Source of the DNA: Belliella buryatensis
GTDB lineage: Bacteria; Bacteroidota; Bacteroidia; Cytophagales; Cyclobacteriaceae
Length of the DNA: 64,000 nucleotides
Direction of reading: 5' to 3'
NCBI RefSeq assembly: GCF_900188245.1
Contig: NZ_FZOK01000002.1
Span: 301,427 to 365,426 of the forward strand
Shown here: in pieces, positions 18,698 through 27,431 of the stretch
How the letters are laid out: each line of letters begins with the position of its first letter
How positions within the stretch are numbered: position 1 is the stretch's first letter
The notes under the pieces: model-generated
Told to the model about the DNA's origin: nothing
What the model saw: only the letters and a program-made list of their open reading frames with translations
The model's database searches: none
Program-made: the position numbers and the translations under genes

Positions 18698-18921
18698 TTA
18701 AAATTTCCCCGGAGTTAAGCGTCGTCGCAATTATTAACTGATTTTTTTGAAAATAATGTAAAATACAATCGATTTGGTTGTTTTTTTAATTGAAAAAATG
18801 CTTTTATGTTGTATTTTATTTAATTACAGTTAAATTTAGAACCTATTAAGACTAAAATAATGTTGAAAGGCATTTATAAGGGTCTATTTCAAACCTATTT
18901 CTAACAAAACCTATTAAACAA

Positions 18922-19680
18922 ATGAAAAACAGATTTACAAAAACGGTAACAAAAGGATTTTCTTTGATCGCGCTTTGTGTAGCTTTATTGGCTACACCTG
19001 CCTATGCTCAAGAGGAAAGTAGATTTAGCATGGATGTCACCTTGAATTCAGACATCTTTTTTGGCTTCTATCCATTTTTTGCGGGGTCTTATAGCCTTAG
19101 CCAAAATACTGCCTTTACTTTTTATGGGATTTTATGGTCAGGTGGTGCAGCTGGCGGAAGCTGGGGTAATTGGACTGAGTTTGGTGTAGGGATGAACTTC
19201 GATGTAGCTGATGGGATCAACATCAATCCTCAAATCGGTATTTTGAGTGGGAGCCTGACTTCTGGGTTAGGGACACCTGTATTGGGTGAGGGGATTGTTC
19301 CAAACCTGACTATTGGACTAGATAAAGTCAAAACAGAAGGTGAGTTCTATGCTGGATATTATGCTGGGTTCAATCACGGAAACCCTTCGACAAATAACTA
19401 TCTGCATTACTGGTTAAACGGAGGTTATAAATTTTCTCCCTTTTTCTCTGCCGGGCTACATTTGGAACAGTTGAGATACACTGGCGGGAGTAATGCACCA
19501 GAAGATCCTGCTTTTGATTTTTACTTGGCTTTGGGTCCATACGTTCAATTTGCAGATCCTAATGGAGGTGCTTTTGCTAGATTTACTTCAGGAGCTGACT
19601 TAAGAAGTGACGCGCAGTTGGAAAAAAGTGGTTATAGACAACCTTCTTTCTTCAAATTGACTGTTGGCTATAGCTTCTAA
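18922..19680 (+). CDS. Outer-membrane beta-barrel protein (DUF6733-like)
   Basis: A 252-aa protein with a clear signal peptide (GFSLIALCVALLATPAYAQ, cleavage after AYA), followed by glycine- and aromatic-rich alternating strands and the terminal FFKLTVGYSF, ending in phenylalanine as expected for a BAM-assembled barrel. The overall look resembles a DUF6733-type protein; this is a recollection that I could not check. It is monocistronic, with its own hairpin terminator. No substrate can be proposed. Confidence 0.6.
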   Translation: MKNRFTKTVTKGFSLIALCVALLATPAYAQEESRFSMDVTLNSDIFFGFYPFFAGSYSLSQNTAFTFYGILWSGGAAGGSWGNWTEFGVGMNFDVADGININPQIGILSGSLTSGLGTPVLGEGIVPNLTIGLDKVKTEGEFYAGYYAGFNHGNPSTNNYLHYWLNGGYKFSPFFSAGLHLEQLRYTGGSNAPEDPAFDFYLALGPYVQFADPNGGAFARFTSGADLRSDAQLEKSGYRQPSFFKLTVGYSF

Positions 19681-19696
19681 AAATTGATGAATAGAA

Positions 19697-19736
19697 TAAA
19701 AGGGCTGTCATTTTTGATGGCTCTTTTGTTTTTTTA
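19697..19736 (+). terminator. Intrinsic terminator
   Basis: AAAAGGGCTGTCA pairs with TGATGGCTCTTTT (G-U pairs included) across a short T-rich loop, followed by a T run, 16 bp after the barrel stop. Confidence 0.75.
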
Positions 19737-19881
19737 CTTCTAAAATTTGCGATCTGCTTAATTAGCTTTCTTTTTGGTTCTTTCGAATCTTTTGTCTGAA
19801 CTATCTTTGGATGCTTTGTGATTCATGTTGCGCTTTGTAAGCTAAAAAATATTTCAGGGCTACTTCCCTGAGATTTGAGTT

Positions 19882-20679
19882 TTATTTTTCTCCAACGACC
19901 AGATCACCGATCTTGATTGAATCCCCTGTTAGTACTAACATGTTCTGACCAAACATGACATTGTTATCTACTGTTCTGTAGCTAGCAAGGGTCTTAAGTG
20001 GCTCTTTATTTTTTTGTGCGGTAGCTTGATCTACTGTAGTCATGACGCATCTTGCGCATGGTTTGGTGATTTTAAAAGTAGCTTCTCCAATTTTTACTTT
20101 TTTCCACTCGTCCTCGATGAAGGCAGTTCCTCCGCTAAAAACCAAATTTGGTCTAAAACGATCCATGGGGACAGGTTTTTCTAGTCGTGCATTGAGATCG
20201 TTGAGCGATTCTTGCCCAATGATCAGGTATGGCATTCCATCGGCATAACTTACGGATTCACCATTGACTGCATATTTGGCTTTTAGTTTTCTTTGTGTAC
20301 TTTCTGGCATTTTGACTAGTGTACATGGCATCGCCATAAATTCTGAAAACCATTCATTGACAGCTTCTGAGACCACTTGACCTTCTACAGTATCTTCCCA
20401 GATAGTCACTGGCGTTAATTGTTCAGTCTCAGGCTTTATCGGGATCTCGATATGCAAGTCAGGATTATTCTTGTGGGTGACAAGTAATGCATCCTTTTTG
20501 AGCTGTACTTGCAGTAAGGCCATCTGAGGATGCGTTCGCTGGGAAAGGAACATGCCTGACCCGTCCACCAGCATCCACCTTCTGTCATGCTGTAGGCCTC
20601 TTTCTTCTAGTTTTGCTGTGTTTAGCTGGATACCGCCGAGGGATTTGATGGGGTAGATGTAGATGTCTTGTAGGATCAT
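19882..20679 (-). CDS. MOSC domain protein (molybdenum cofactor-binding type)
   Basis: A 265-aa protein with an N-terminal MOSC beta-barrel domain (MILQDIYIYPIKSLGGIQL) and a C-terminal MOSC domain containing RFRPNLVFSGG and KPCARCVMTTVDQ, where the second cysteine corresponds to the conserved cofactor-ligand position. This layout matches the mARC/YcbX group, molybdenum enzymes that reduce N-hydroxylated compounds and need electron-transfer partners. Unlike E. coli YcbX there is no C-terminal ferredoxin domain, so a separate reductase would be needed. A small membrane-protein gene lies 23 bp upstream on the same strand. Confidence 0.85.
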   Translation of the reverse strand: MILQDIYIYPIKSLGGIQLNTAKLEERGLQHDRRWMLVDGSGMFLSQRTHPQMALLQVQLKKDALLVTHKNNPDLHIEIPIKPETEQLTPVTIWEDTVEGQVVSEAVNEWFSEFMAMPCTLVKMPESTQRKLKAKYAVNGESVSYADGMPYLIIGQESLNDLNARLEKPVPMDRFRPNLVFSGGTAFIEDEWKKVKIGEATFKITKPCARCVMTTVDQATAQKNKEPLKTLASYRTVDNNVMFGQNMLVLTGDSIKIGDLVVGEK

Positions 20680-20702
20680 GGCGAGGACTTTATGTCGCCA
20701 AG

Positions 20703-20936
20703 TTACAATCTTTTGAACTTATCTGGGATTTCGGGATTGAAGAATTTGGTGATGATATGGTGGAATTGATTTTCTTGTTCCATTTTCAAAAAGCTGATTG
20801 GATTGCTTATTCTGTCAAAAAGTGATTTTTCTGTAGGTTCGTATGAAAATAGTGCAGCTGTCAGCATACAGATCAAAAAAGCCAAGCCCCACTTGAGCCT
20901 TTCACTTCGCTGTATTTCCTTTTGCCTGCTGTTCAT
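20703..20936 (-). CDS. Small single-pass membrane protein
   Basis: A 77-aa protein (from the ATG at 20936) with a charged N-terminus (MNSRQKEIQRSERLK), one hydrophobic helix (WGLAFLICMLTAALFSY) and a soluble tail. The frame is open to 20975, giving a 90-aa form; I prefer the inner ATG because the basic N-terminus directly precedes the helix. It lies 23 bp upstream of the MOSC gene on the same strand. I do not recognise it, and with this length it could be a spurious frame. Confidence 0.4.
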   Translation of the reverse strand: MNSRQKEIQRSERLKWGLAFLICMLTAALFSYEPTEKSLFDRISNPISFLKMEQENQFHHIITKFFNPEIPDKFKRL

Positions 20937-21073
20937 ACCACTAAGATACGGATTTAGGTAAAATGGTTGCATCAAAGAGAATTAAAATTGGTTAATTATG
21001 TATATCTCCAATTAGGTCGGCAACCATTTTATAGTATATTGAATCAACTTGATCCCGAGGCTTAGGGATTAGA

Positions 21074-21087
21074 TCCGCCATGGCGGA
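21074..21087. repeat. Perfect palindrome in a 330-bp spacer
   Basis: TCCGCCATGGCGGA is a GC-rich palindrome inside an AT-rich spacer (20976-21308). It may be an operator or a dispersed palindrome. Otherwise the spacer holds only the TAA microsatellite listed next. Confidence 0.4.
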
Positions 21088-21215
21088 CGAGTTATTCATT
21101 GATATTGGCTAGAAAACAAATTTTGTTCTGCTATGAGGAATATACTGGTAAAAAAACCGGATAATCATGTTATGATACTTTAATTGGCTGTCTCCGAAAA
21201 ATATTTTAATAAAAC

Positions 21216-21245
21216 TTTGTTTATAATAATAATAATAATAATTTG
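21216..21245 (+). promoter_or_regulatory. Candidate promoter with a (TAA)6 spacer before the first peptide gene
   Basis: TTTG (21216-21219), a 19-base gap and TAATTTG (21239-21245, one base short of TAnnTTTG) bracket a (TAA)6 tract at 21224-21241. Gain or loss of repeat units would change the spacer by 3 bases. The -7 element is imperfect, so the promoter call is tentative. Confidence 0.4.
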
Positions 21246-21308
21246 CCATTGAGATTTCGTTTGAACTCTTACTGGCCAGTTTTTTAATTCATTTAAATTA
21301 TTTCACTT

Positions 21309-21533
21309 ATGAAAAAGTTATTTTATTTAGCTGCTTTTGTAGCAATTGGTTTCCTCTCAGCGGGACATGCTTATTCTTCAGACACACTAGAACCAGGAGA
21401 TGGCGAAAAGTGGATATGCTGTCAAATATCAGAAAATCGAGAATGCACAGATATGTATGGTTATCCTCCATATGACTATTCTGAAAGAAGGTATGGGGTA
21501 TCAACATGTACCACTGGACCAATAATTAATTAA
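21309..21533 (+). CDS. Small secreted cysteine-containing peptide (NVEALA-like position)
   Basis: A 74-aa precursor with a signal peptide (KLFYLAAFVAIGFLSAGHA) and a mature part of about 54 aa carrying four cysteines (ICC, REC, STC). Bacteroidetes encode families of small exported peptides, such as NVEALA proteins, next to propeller lipoproteins; this gene has that layout, followed 56 bp later by a BF3164-type lipoprotein, but it lacks the NVEALA motif itself. A hairpin lies in the gap between the two genes. A microsatellite-containing promoter candidate lies upstream. No function is established; an exported signalling or structural peptide is one guess. Confidence 0.6.
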   Translation: MKKLFYLAAFVAIGFLSAGHAYSSDTLEPGDGEKWICCQISENRECTDMYGYPPYDYSERRYGVSTCTTGPIIN

Positions 21534-21549
21534 GGTTTTATTTAAATCA

Positions 21550-21574
21550 AGCTGGCTCTATTCACGAGCCAGCT
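21550..21574 (+). terminator. Hairpin between peptide and propeller genes
   Basis: A perfect 9-bp GC-rich stem (AGCTGGCTC with GAGCCAGCT) with a 7-base loop sits 17 bp after the peptide stop. No T run follows, so it may be an attenuator or an mRNA-stabilising structure rather than a full terminator. Confidence 0.55.
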
Positions 21575-21589
21575 ACTCTTAAATCTCTA

Positions 21590-22651
21590 ATGAGCATGAA
21601 AGGTTTTGGATTATTATTGTCATTAATAATTGGATTAAATTTTTTAACAGGCTGTTTTTCTAAAGAACACTCAGAATCAAATAAATTCACATTTGATGAT
21701 TTTCCTGAGAAAAAACAATTAACAGGGAAGAAATATGTGTTTCCAGAGATTTTAGTGCCTTCTCGAATCTTGTATAAGAATGGAAAGTTGATTGTATCAG
21801 ATCGATCGGGACTGGCAATTTTGCATCGGATTAATGCAAAAAAAATGAGCTATGAGCAAGAAAAGGCTAAAATTGGCTGGGGGCCAAACGAATTACCTAG
21901 TGTTTGGAGCATTGATTCAGGTGTCTCGAATGATACATTTTGGGTTTACTCTAGTTCTGGAAAACTATTTGCAGAATTTGATTTAGCTGATTCAACAAAG
22001 TCTTTTAAATCTTCTCTTAAGCAAACTGAAAAGATGTATTTAGCAACCCAATTGACTATTACTGAAAATAATTCATTTTTTGGTTTTATGATTAATGGTG
22101 AAGATCAATTTGTATTGTTTGATTCTTTAGGTAATATAAAATCTAGATTTGGAAAATGGTCAGAGGTTATGCCTGAGTTAAGTTATGATCCTTATTTAAT
22201 AGCTGATTTGCATTATGGAGACTTGATTGGAAATTCTAATCAAGGGATTTTTGCTTTACCAAGTATTAGAACTGATAGAATTGAAATTATCGATTTAAAT
22301 AAACAAACAAAAAAGGTTGTTGAAGGACCAGTTAATCATTTTCCAGAATATAAAATCATTAATTCTGGAGGTGAAGAAGTGATTGTAGTAGATAGTTTTA
22401 AGGAAATGTTAACTTATAACACTGGGTTTGTAGGTGGAGAAATGATTTTTCTAGCTTTCATTGGTAAAAATAGAGCTAAAATGGGTAATGATAATGTGAA
22501 AGATATATTGGTTCTAGACTTTGATGGGAAGCCAGTTGTACATTATGTGCTTGATCAGTCTGTGTTAAATATTACTGTTGACGAAGTGAATAGAAAAATC
22601 TACGGCACTACCATAGATGAAGAGCCTGGGATATTGGTTTTTGATTATTGA
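21590..22651 (+). CDS. BF3164-type TolB-like propeller lipoprotein
   Basis: A 353-aa lipoprotein: the signal peptide ends in LTGC (residues 19-22), a good lipobox, and the rest contains repeating blade-like segments such as GKLIVSDRSGLAILHRI, DTFWVYSSSGKLFAEFDL and NRKIYGTTIDEEPGILVFDY. It matches the look of the BF3164/TolB-like 6-blade family of Bacteroidetes. Such proteins often sit beside small exported peptide genes, as here. An in-frame ATG at 21596 is an alternative start. The function is unknown; anchoring in the periplasm or outer membrane is inferred. Confidence 0.7.
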   Translation: MSMKGFGLLLSLIIGLNFLTGCFSKEHSESNKFTFDDFPEKKQLTGKKYVFPEILVPSRILYKNGKLIVSDRSGLAILHRINAKKMSYEQEKAKIGWGPNELPSVWSIDSGVSNDTFWVYSSSGKLFAEFDLADSTKSFKSSLKQTEKMYLATQLTITENNSFFGFMINGEDQFVLFDSLGNIKSRFGKWSEVMPELSYDPYLIADLHYGDLIGNSNQGIFALPSIRTDRIEIIDLNKQTKKVVEGPVNHFPEYKIINSGGEEVIVVDSFKEMLTYNTGFVGGEMIFLAFIGKNRAKMGNDNVKDILVLDFDGKPVVHYVLDQSVLNITVDEVNRKIYGTTIDEEPGILVFDY

Positions 22652-22736
22652 TATACACTTTCCTAGCGTATAGTCACATTCACTTTTTGTCTTGAAAGGA
22701 GAATAATTTTGTCATGTATGGATTTTGGTTTAGGCT

Positions 22737-22826
22737 TGACATGTCAGGAATCCAATTGAATTCTGTCACGCTAGTCTGACAATCTGACGTGATTCGGGCT
22801 TGAGTTATGCTTGGCACAAGCCTTGT
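22737..22826 (+). promoter_or_regulatory. Possible sigma-54 promoter and TGTCA/TGACA sites upstream of dnaK
   Basis: TGGCAC (22812-22817) and TTGT (22823-22826) have the correct -24/-12 spacing for sigma-54, although the usual -12 GC is GT. Upstream are the palindrome TGACATGTCA (22737-22746) and the inverted pair TGTCA/TGACA (22764-22781), which could bind an activator. The sigma-54 gene rpoN lies at 42-43.5 kb. Confidence 0.4.
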
Positions 22827-22881
22827 CTATTGGGATTATGTAATTTCAAAAAACGTAATCAATTAAGAAAATAACTATATC

Positions 22882-24801
22882 ATGGGAAAAATCATAGGTA
22901 TTGACTTGGGTACGACCAACTCCTGTGTTGCTGTAATGGAAGGTAACGAGCCGGTGGTGATCCAAAACTCAGAAGGTAGAAGAACAACTCCTTCTATAGT
23001 AGCATTCTTGGACAATGGAAATGGAGAGAGAAAAGTAGGGGATCCTGCCAAGCGTCAGGCCATCACTAACCCTGCCAATACCATTTCTTCTGTTAAGAGA
23101 TTTATGGGTAAGAAGTTCTCTGAAGTTTCTGAGGAGAAAAAACATGCTTCTTACAAAGTAGAACAAGGTCCTAATGACACTGTAGCTGTAAAAATCGGTG
23201 ACAGATCATATACTCCACAAGAACTTTCTGCGATGATTCTTCAGAAAATGAAGAGCACTGCGGAGGATTTCTTAGGGCAAGAAGTGACTGAAGCTGTCAT
23301 CACTGTGCCAGCTTACTTCAATGATGCAGAGCGTCAGGCTACCAAAGAAGCTGGACAGATTGCAGGTCTTGAAGTGAAGAGAATCATCAACGAGCCTACG
23401 GCAGCAGCTTTGGCTTATGGTATGGATAAGAAAAACCAAGATATGAAGATCGCAGTGTATGACCTTGGTGGTGGTACATTTGATGTGTCTATCTTAGAGT
23501 TGGGTGATGGCGTATTCGAAGTGAAATCTACCAATGGTGATGTCCACCTCGGTGGTGATGACTTTGACCAAGTGATCATCAACTGGCTTGCCGACGAGTT
23601 CAAGTCAGAAGAACAAATCGATCTAAGACAAGATCCAATGGCACTTCAAAGATTGAAAGAAGCTGCTGAAAAAGCTAAAATCGAATTATCAAGCTCTTCT
23701 TCAACAGAAATCAACTTGCCATACATCACTGCAACACAGTCTGGTCCTAAGCACTTGGTGAGGACCTTGAGCAGGGCAAAATTTGAGCAGCTTTCAGAGG
23801 ATTTGGTAAGAAGGTCTATGGAGCCTTGTAAAAAAGCACTTCAGGATGCGGGACTTTCTGCCTCTGATATCGATGAAGTCATCTTGGTAGGTGGTTCTAC
23901 AAGGATTCCTAAGATTCAAGAGGAAGTGGAGAAGTTCTTCGGCAAGAAGCCATCCAAAGGCGTAAACCCAGATGAAGTAGTGGCAATCGGTGCAGCGATC
24001 CAAGGTGGTGTACTGACTGGTGAGGTGAAAGATGTACTTCTTTTGGATGTGACGCCTCTTTCATTGGGGATAGAGACCATGGGCGGTGTGTTTACCAAAT
24101 TGATCGAAGCTAACACGACCATTCCTTCCAAGAAGTCTGAGGTATTCTCTACCGCTGCTGACAATCAGCCGGCTGTTGATATCCATGTATTGCAAGGAGA
24201 AAGACCTTTGGCTAAGGATAATAGAACGATTGGTAGATTCCAATTGACAGATATTCCACCAGCTCCAAGAGGTGTTCCTCAGATCGAGGTGACATTTGAT
24301 ATTGATGCTAACGGTATCCTAAATGTATCTGCAAAAGATAAGGGAACGGGAAAAGAGCAAAAAATCAAGATCGAAGCTTCTTCAGGATTGTCTCAAGACG
24401 ATATCGAAAGAATGAAGAGAGAAGCAGAGGCAAATGCAGCTACTGATAAAGCTGAGAAAGAGAAAATCGAAAAACTTAACGGTGCAGACAGCCTAATCTT
24501 CCAAACTGAAAAACAGTTGAAAGAATATGGCGATAAATTGTCTGATGGCAACAAAGAGAATATCTCTGCAGCTTTAGAGACATTGAAAACTGCACATCAG
24601 GCTCAAGACTTGGCAGGAATCGATTCAGCGATGGAAGGATTAAACAAGGCTTGGGAAGCAGCTTCTCAAGAAATGTATAATGCTACCGGTGGAGCAGAAG
24701 GTGCTCAACCAGGAGCTGAAGCAAATGCTGGAGGTTCAGCAGAAGCTGGTGACGGCGTTTCTGACGTAGATTACGAAGAAGTATCCGAAGATAAAAAATA
24801 A
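22882..24801 (+). CDS. dnaK: Molecular chaperone DnaK (Hsp70)
   Basis: A 639-aa Hsp70. The nucleotide-binding domain starts [21 protein letters not shown] and contains [14 protein letters not shown] and the third signature [20 protein letters not shown]. The substrate-binding domain follows from about residue 390 ([17 protein letters not shown]), with the Gly/Ala-rich flexible tail and the C-terminal YEEVSEDKK, close to the conserved EEVKD-type end. It is a cytoplasmic ATP-dependent chaperone working with DnaJ and GrpE, neither of which is nearby. It is flanked by two peptide/propeller modules and terminated by a strong hairpin. Confidence 0.98.
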   Translation: MGKIIGIDLGTTNSCVAVMEGNEPVVIQNSEGRRTTPSIVAFLDNGNGERKVGDPAKRQAITNPANTISSVKRFMGKKFSEVSEEKKHASYKVEQGPNDTVAVKIGDRSYTPQELSAMILQKMKSTAEDFLGQEVTEAVITVPAYFNDAERQATKEAGQIAGLEVKRIINEPTAAALAYGMDKKNQDMKIAVYDLGGGTFDVSILELGDGVFEVKSTNGDVHLGGDDFDQVIINWLADEFKSEEQIDLRQDPMALQRLKEAAEKAKIELSSSSSTEINLPYITATQSGPKHLVRTLSRAKFEQLSEDLVRRSMEPCKKALQDAGLSASDIDEVILVGGSTRIPKIQEEVEKFFGKKPSKGVNPDEVVAIGAAIQGGVLTGEVKDVLLLDVTPLSLGIETMGGVFTKLIEANTTIPSKKSEVFSTAADNQPAVDIHVLQGERPLAKDNRTIGRFQLTDIPPAPRGVPQIEVTFDIDANGILNVSAKDKGTGKEQKIKIEASSGLSQDDIERMKREAEANAATDKAEKEKIEKLNGADSLIFQTEKQLKEYGDKLSDGNKENISAALETLKTAHQAQDLAGIDSAMEGLNKAWEAASQEMYNATGGAEGAQPGAEANAGGSAEAGDGVSDVDYEEVSEDKK

Positions 24802-24823
24802 GCTAGTTTAGCTTAATATATTG

Positions 24824-24857
24824 AAAAGGCACCCATATTTGATATGGGTGCCTTTTT
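24824..24857 (+). terminator. dnaK intrinsic terminator and following spacer
   Basis: A stem of about 15 bp (AAAAGGCACCCATAT with its complement) with a 3-base loop runs into a T stretch, 22 bp after the stop. The rest of the 412-bp spacer contains one repeat unit (25011-25088) and a T18 tract. Confidence 0.95.
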
Positions 24858-25010
24858 TTGGATATGAAAATCAAGACACAAGAATGAGACTATAGTATTT
24901 TATGGATTGTGTCACCTCGACGCTAGGAGAGGTCCCGTTCTAACAAAGTGTATTTGAGATATAAGAAACAAGATGTAGGATATGAGAATTCTGGAAAATC
25001 GAGTATATGT

Positions 25011-25088
25011 TTTCAATTGCCTCCTGCTTTAGCTGGAGACCTAAAAAATAGACCAAAATTAGTAAGGAGGCTTTAGCCAAAATTCATT
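25011..25088. repeat. Single partial copy of the CTTTAGCTGGAG repeat
   Basis: TTTCAATTGCCTCCTGCTTT... through GGAGGCTTTAGCCAAAA matches the first third of the 212-bp units at 26794-27382, including the CCTCC/GGAGG hairpin and the GGCTTTAGCC box. It precedes the second peptide/propeller module, whose far side carries the tandem copies. Confidence 0.8.
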
Positions 25089-25160
25089 GCTAATGTTTCC
25101 TGTTTGATTTTCAATGTATTATACCAAATAGTAATTTTCAGAATGCAAACTTGGTTTTCA

Positions 25161-25178
25161 TTTTTTTTTTTTTTTTAG
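25161..25178 (+). repeat. T18 homopolymer tract
   Basis: Eighteen consecutive Ts lie 36 bp upstream of the second peptide gene, between TTG (25151-25153) and TAGTTTC (25178-25184). Tracts of this length are prone to slippage in replication and to miscounting in sequencing. Confidence 0.75.
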
Positions 25179-25213
25179 TTTCAAACTATGTTCAACCATA
25201 ATACAATAATATT

Positions 25214-25528
25214 ATGATAAAAAGATTGATTCAATTAAGTGGGTTAATATGTTTTTCTTTAATCCTGATGTTTTCGGTGGAGATATCTTCTAATATAGAA
25301 GATGTTAAATTTAAATTTTCAGAAGTATTTCCTGAGGCAAATGCATTAGCATGCGGAGTAGGATATCTTAATCATCAAGAACCATATACAAATGGAACAG
25401 TATGCTATGGTTCATCTGGACATCCAACTGACTTCATAGTTTATCCTTATCAAGATTGTAGAGATATGTTGGATTCCTGTTGTTCAATGCCAGAAGATGC
25501 TCCCGAATGCCCTTCTATTGGTGGTTAA
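25214..25528 (+). CDS. Small secreted peptide precursor, NVEALA-like
   Basis: A 104-aa protein with an N-terminal hydrophobic helix (LSGLICFSLILMFSVEI), a spacer and the segment EVFPEANALAC (Ala-Leu-Ala ending at residue 46), which resembles the NVEALA processing motif. A cysteine-rich tail follows with six cysteines (AC, VC, DC, SCC, EC). The family is known only as small exported peptides of Bacteroidetes. A palindromic hairpin with flanking A/T runs follows at once, then a propeller lipoprotein gene. The assignment to the NVEALA family is by motif and context and is not certain. Confidence 0.65.
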   Translation: MIKRLIQLSGLICFSLILMFSVEISSNIEDVKFKFSEVFPEANALACGVGYLNHQEPYTNGTVCYGSSGHPTDFIVYPYQDCRDMLDSCCSMPEDAPECPSIGG

Positions 25529-25533
25529 TTAAG

Positions 25534-25564
25534 AAAAAAACACCTGTTATAACAGGTGTTTTTA
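25534..25564 (+). terminator. Terminator-like hairpin between peptide and propeller genes
   Basis: A perfect palindrome (ACACCTGTTATAACAGGTGT) flanked by seven As and five Ts forms a strong bidirectional terminator only 5 bp after the peptide stop and 19 bp before the propeller ATG. It should make the peptide mRNA more abundant than the downstream message. Confidence 0.85.
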
Positions 25565-25582
25565 AAATTTAATTTTAAATCT

Positions 25583-26773
25583 ATGAAAAAAACAAAAACT
25601 TTCGCTTTTACATCAATATATGTATTTTTTATAATTCTATTTTTTTCTTGTTCAGAAGAAAGTGATAGAGGTGAAATAATCAAAGAAAGTATAATTATTG
25701 ACATCGATAATCCTGTTGAGATACTTTTTTCTCAACTCTTCGATACCTGTTATTTTGTCCCATTGGCTTCAGAAGCCATTATTGGAGAGATTACTCAAAT
25801 GAATTTTGGAGATAAATACATCTCAGTTTTAGACTCTAAAGTAAGTAATAGCCTTTATCTATTTGATTGGAAAGGAAATTTAAAAAGTAAAGTTTCAGCA
25901 GAAGGAGAGGGGCCTGGAAAATATATTTTCCCTCAATATTTTTCAATATCAAGCGGTGAAGACAAAATTCATATTTATGGAAATGGATCTAAGAAAGTTT
26001 TAACTTTTGGAGTTGATGGCGAATTTCAGTCAGAATTTAATGTTAGTGAGTTCGGGTCATTTCAAGGTTTAAAATTCTCTAATAATTCCTTTTTGATAGG
26101 AGTGTCAGAGTCTGAGGGAGGTAGTAGATTTATTAATTTTTCAAATCCCGAATTTTCTACACTTAGGTCTTTAGAAATCCCTAAACAAATAGAAGAATTG
26201 CCAGGGAATATGGGTAAGGAGAATTATTTTTATCAAGAGAAGAGTGGAAAAGGATTCTATTACCAATCCGTTTTTTCTTCAGATTTCGTTAATTTCAATT
26301 CGAATGGAGTAAATAGCCATATTCACTTTAGTTTTTCAAGCCGAGGAATTGAAAACATCAAGTCTAAAGTTTTACTTTCAGATTATCTAACCAAAAGTAA
26401 GGATGAGGGTTTTGCCTACTTAGCCTCAAATCATGTAGATGCAGGAAATCTTCTATTTTTAGATATGGTAGATTTTGGTCAAGGCGCACTTGGAATTTAC
26501 GAAAAGAGCAAAGGTAAAGCATATAAAGTATCTAGGCTTGTAAATGATATGAGTCTTATGCTTAACATTAGTGCTATTGCTGGGGCTTACAATAATCAAT
26601 CTGGATATTTAAGCATTGCTATTCCTTATTTTGTTTTTGACCAGATAAGAAGTCAAGTTGATTTTAAAGGGAATTCTTATGAAGAAATCATAAAGAATGT
26701 GAATTCTGAAGATGGTGAAACACTAGTTTTGTTAATCTATAAAATTAAAGAAGAGATTAATTTAGACCTTTAA
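25583..26773 (+). CDS. 6-bladed beta-propeller lipoprotein
   Basis: A 396-aa lipoprotein from the ATG at 25583: the signal peptide ends FFSCSEESD (lipobox cysteine about residue 22) and IDIDNPVEILFSQLFDTCYF opens the propeller. Blade motifs such as NSLYLFDWKGNLKSKVSAEG and EGEGPGKY follow. It resembles the Bacteroidetes 6-bladed propeller family (DUF5128/DUF4934-like). The frame starts at 25556, but the first nine codons lie in the upstream terminator, so the inner ATG is preferred. Tandem 212-bp repeats follow. The function is unknown; it is paired with the peptide gene by position only. Confidence 0.68.
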   Translation: MKKTKTFAFTSIYVFFIILFFSCSEESDRGEIIKESIIIDIDNPVEILFSQLFDTCYFVPLASEAIIGEITQMNFGDKYISVLDSKVSNSLYLFDWKGNLKSKVSAEGEGPGKYIFPQYFSISSGEDKIHIYGNGSKKVLTFGVDGEFQSEFNVSEFGSFQGLKFSNNSFLIGVSESEGGSRFINFSNPEFSTLRSLEIPKQIEELPGNMGKENYFYQEKSGKGFYYQSVFSSDFVNFNSNGVNSHIHFSFSSRGIENIKSKVLLSDYLTKSKDEGFAYLASNHVDAGNLLFLDMVDFGQGALGIYEKSKGKAYKVSRLVNDMSLMLNISAIAGAYNNQSGYLSIAIPYFVFDQIRSQVDFKGNSYEEIIKNVNSEDGETLVLLIYKIKEEINLDL

Positions 26774-26793
26774 AAGTGTAAATTTCTTTTGAA

Positions 26794-27382
26794 TTGCCTC
26801 CTGCTTTAGCTGGAGGAAAATAAGATATAAATTGGGAAAGGGCTTTAGCCAAAAAATATTCCCAGAATGCACATTCTGAAATAATAGGGTTTGGCTAAAG
26901 TCTGAAATATATAAAGATGCTTGGTATGGATGGGCTAAAGCACCATCCCAATTGATAATCTCAAAATTTTCAAATCGCTAGCAACAAGGGTAAATTCATT
27001 TTCAATTGCCTCCTGCTTTAGCTGGAGGAAAATAAGATATAAATTGGGAAAAGGCTTTAGCCAAAAAATATTCCTAGAATGCACATTCTGAAATAATAGG
27101 GTTTGGCTAAAGTCTGAAATATATAAAGATGCTTGGTATGGATGGGCTAAAGCACCATCCCAATTGATAATCTCAAAATTTTCAAATCGCTAGCAACAAG
27201 GGTAAATTCATTTTCAATTGCCTCCTGCTTTAGCTGGAGGATAAAATAATGGATAAAAATGAATGTAGGCTTTAGCCAAAAAATATTCCCAGAATGCACA
27301 TTCTGAAATAATAAGGTTTGGCTAATTCCTGAAATATATAGAGATGCTTGGTAAGGATGGGCTAAAGCACCATCCCAATTGA
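26794..27382. repeat. Three tandem 212-bp structured repeats (658-bp gene-free stretch)
   Basis: Units start at 26794, 27006 and 27218; the first two are almost identical and the third is diverged and truncated. Each unit carries several inverted repeats: CCTCC/GGAGG around GCTTTAGC; CTTTAGCCAAA against TTTGGCTAAAG; CAGAATG/CATTCTG; and GATGG/CCATC around GCTAAAGC. No open reading frame is visible. The stretch lies between the propeller stop and the hemB 3' end. It looks like a REP-type or other structured mobile repeat; no transposase is present in the window. Confidence 0.85.
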
Positions 27383-27431
27383 AACCCCCAAAACTTTAAA
27401 TTTTTCAATCCGCCTCTGCTGACAAGTATTT

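Noticed and set aside
26794..27382. CRISPR array
   Set aside because: The units are 212 bp and repeat almost in full; there are no short repeats separated by unique spacers, and no cas genes.
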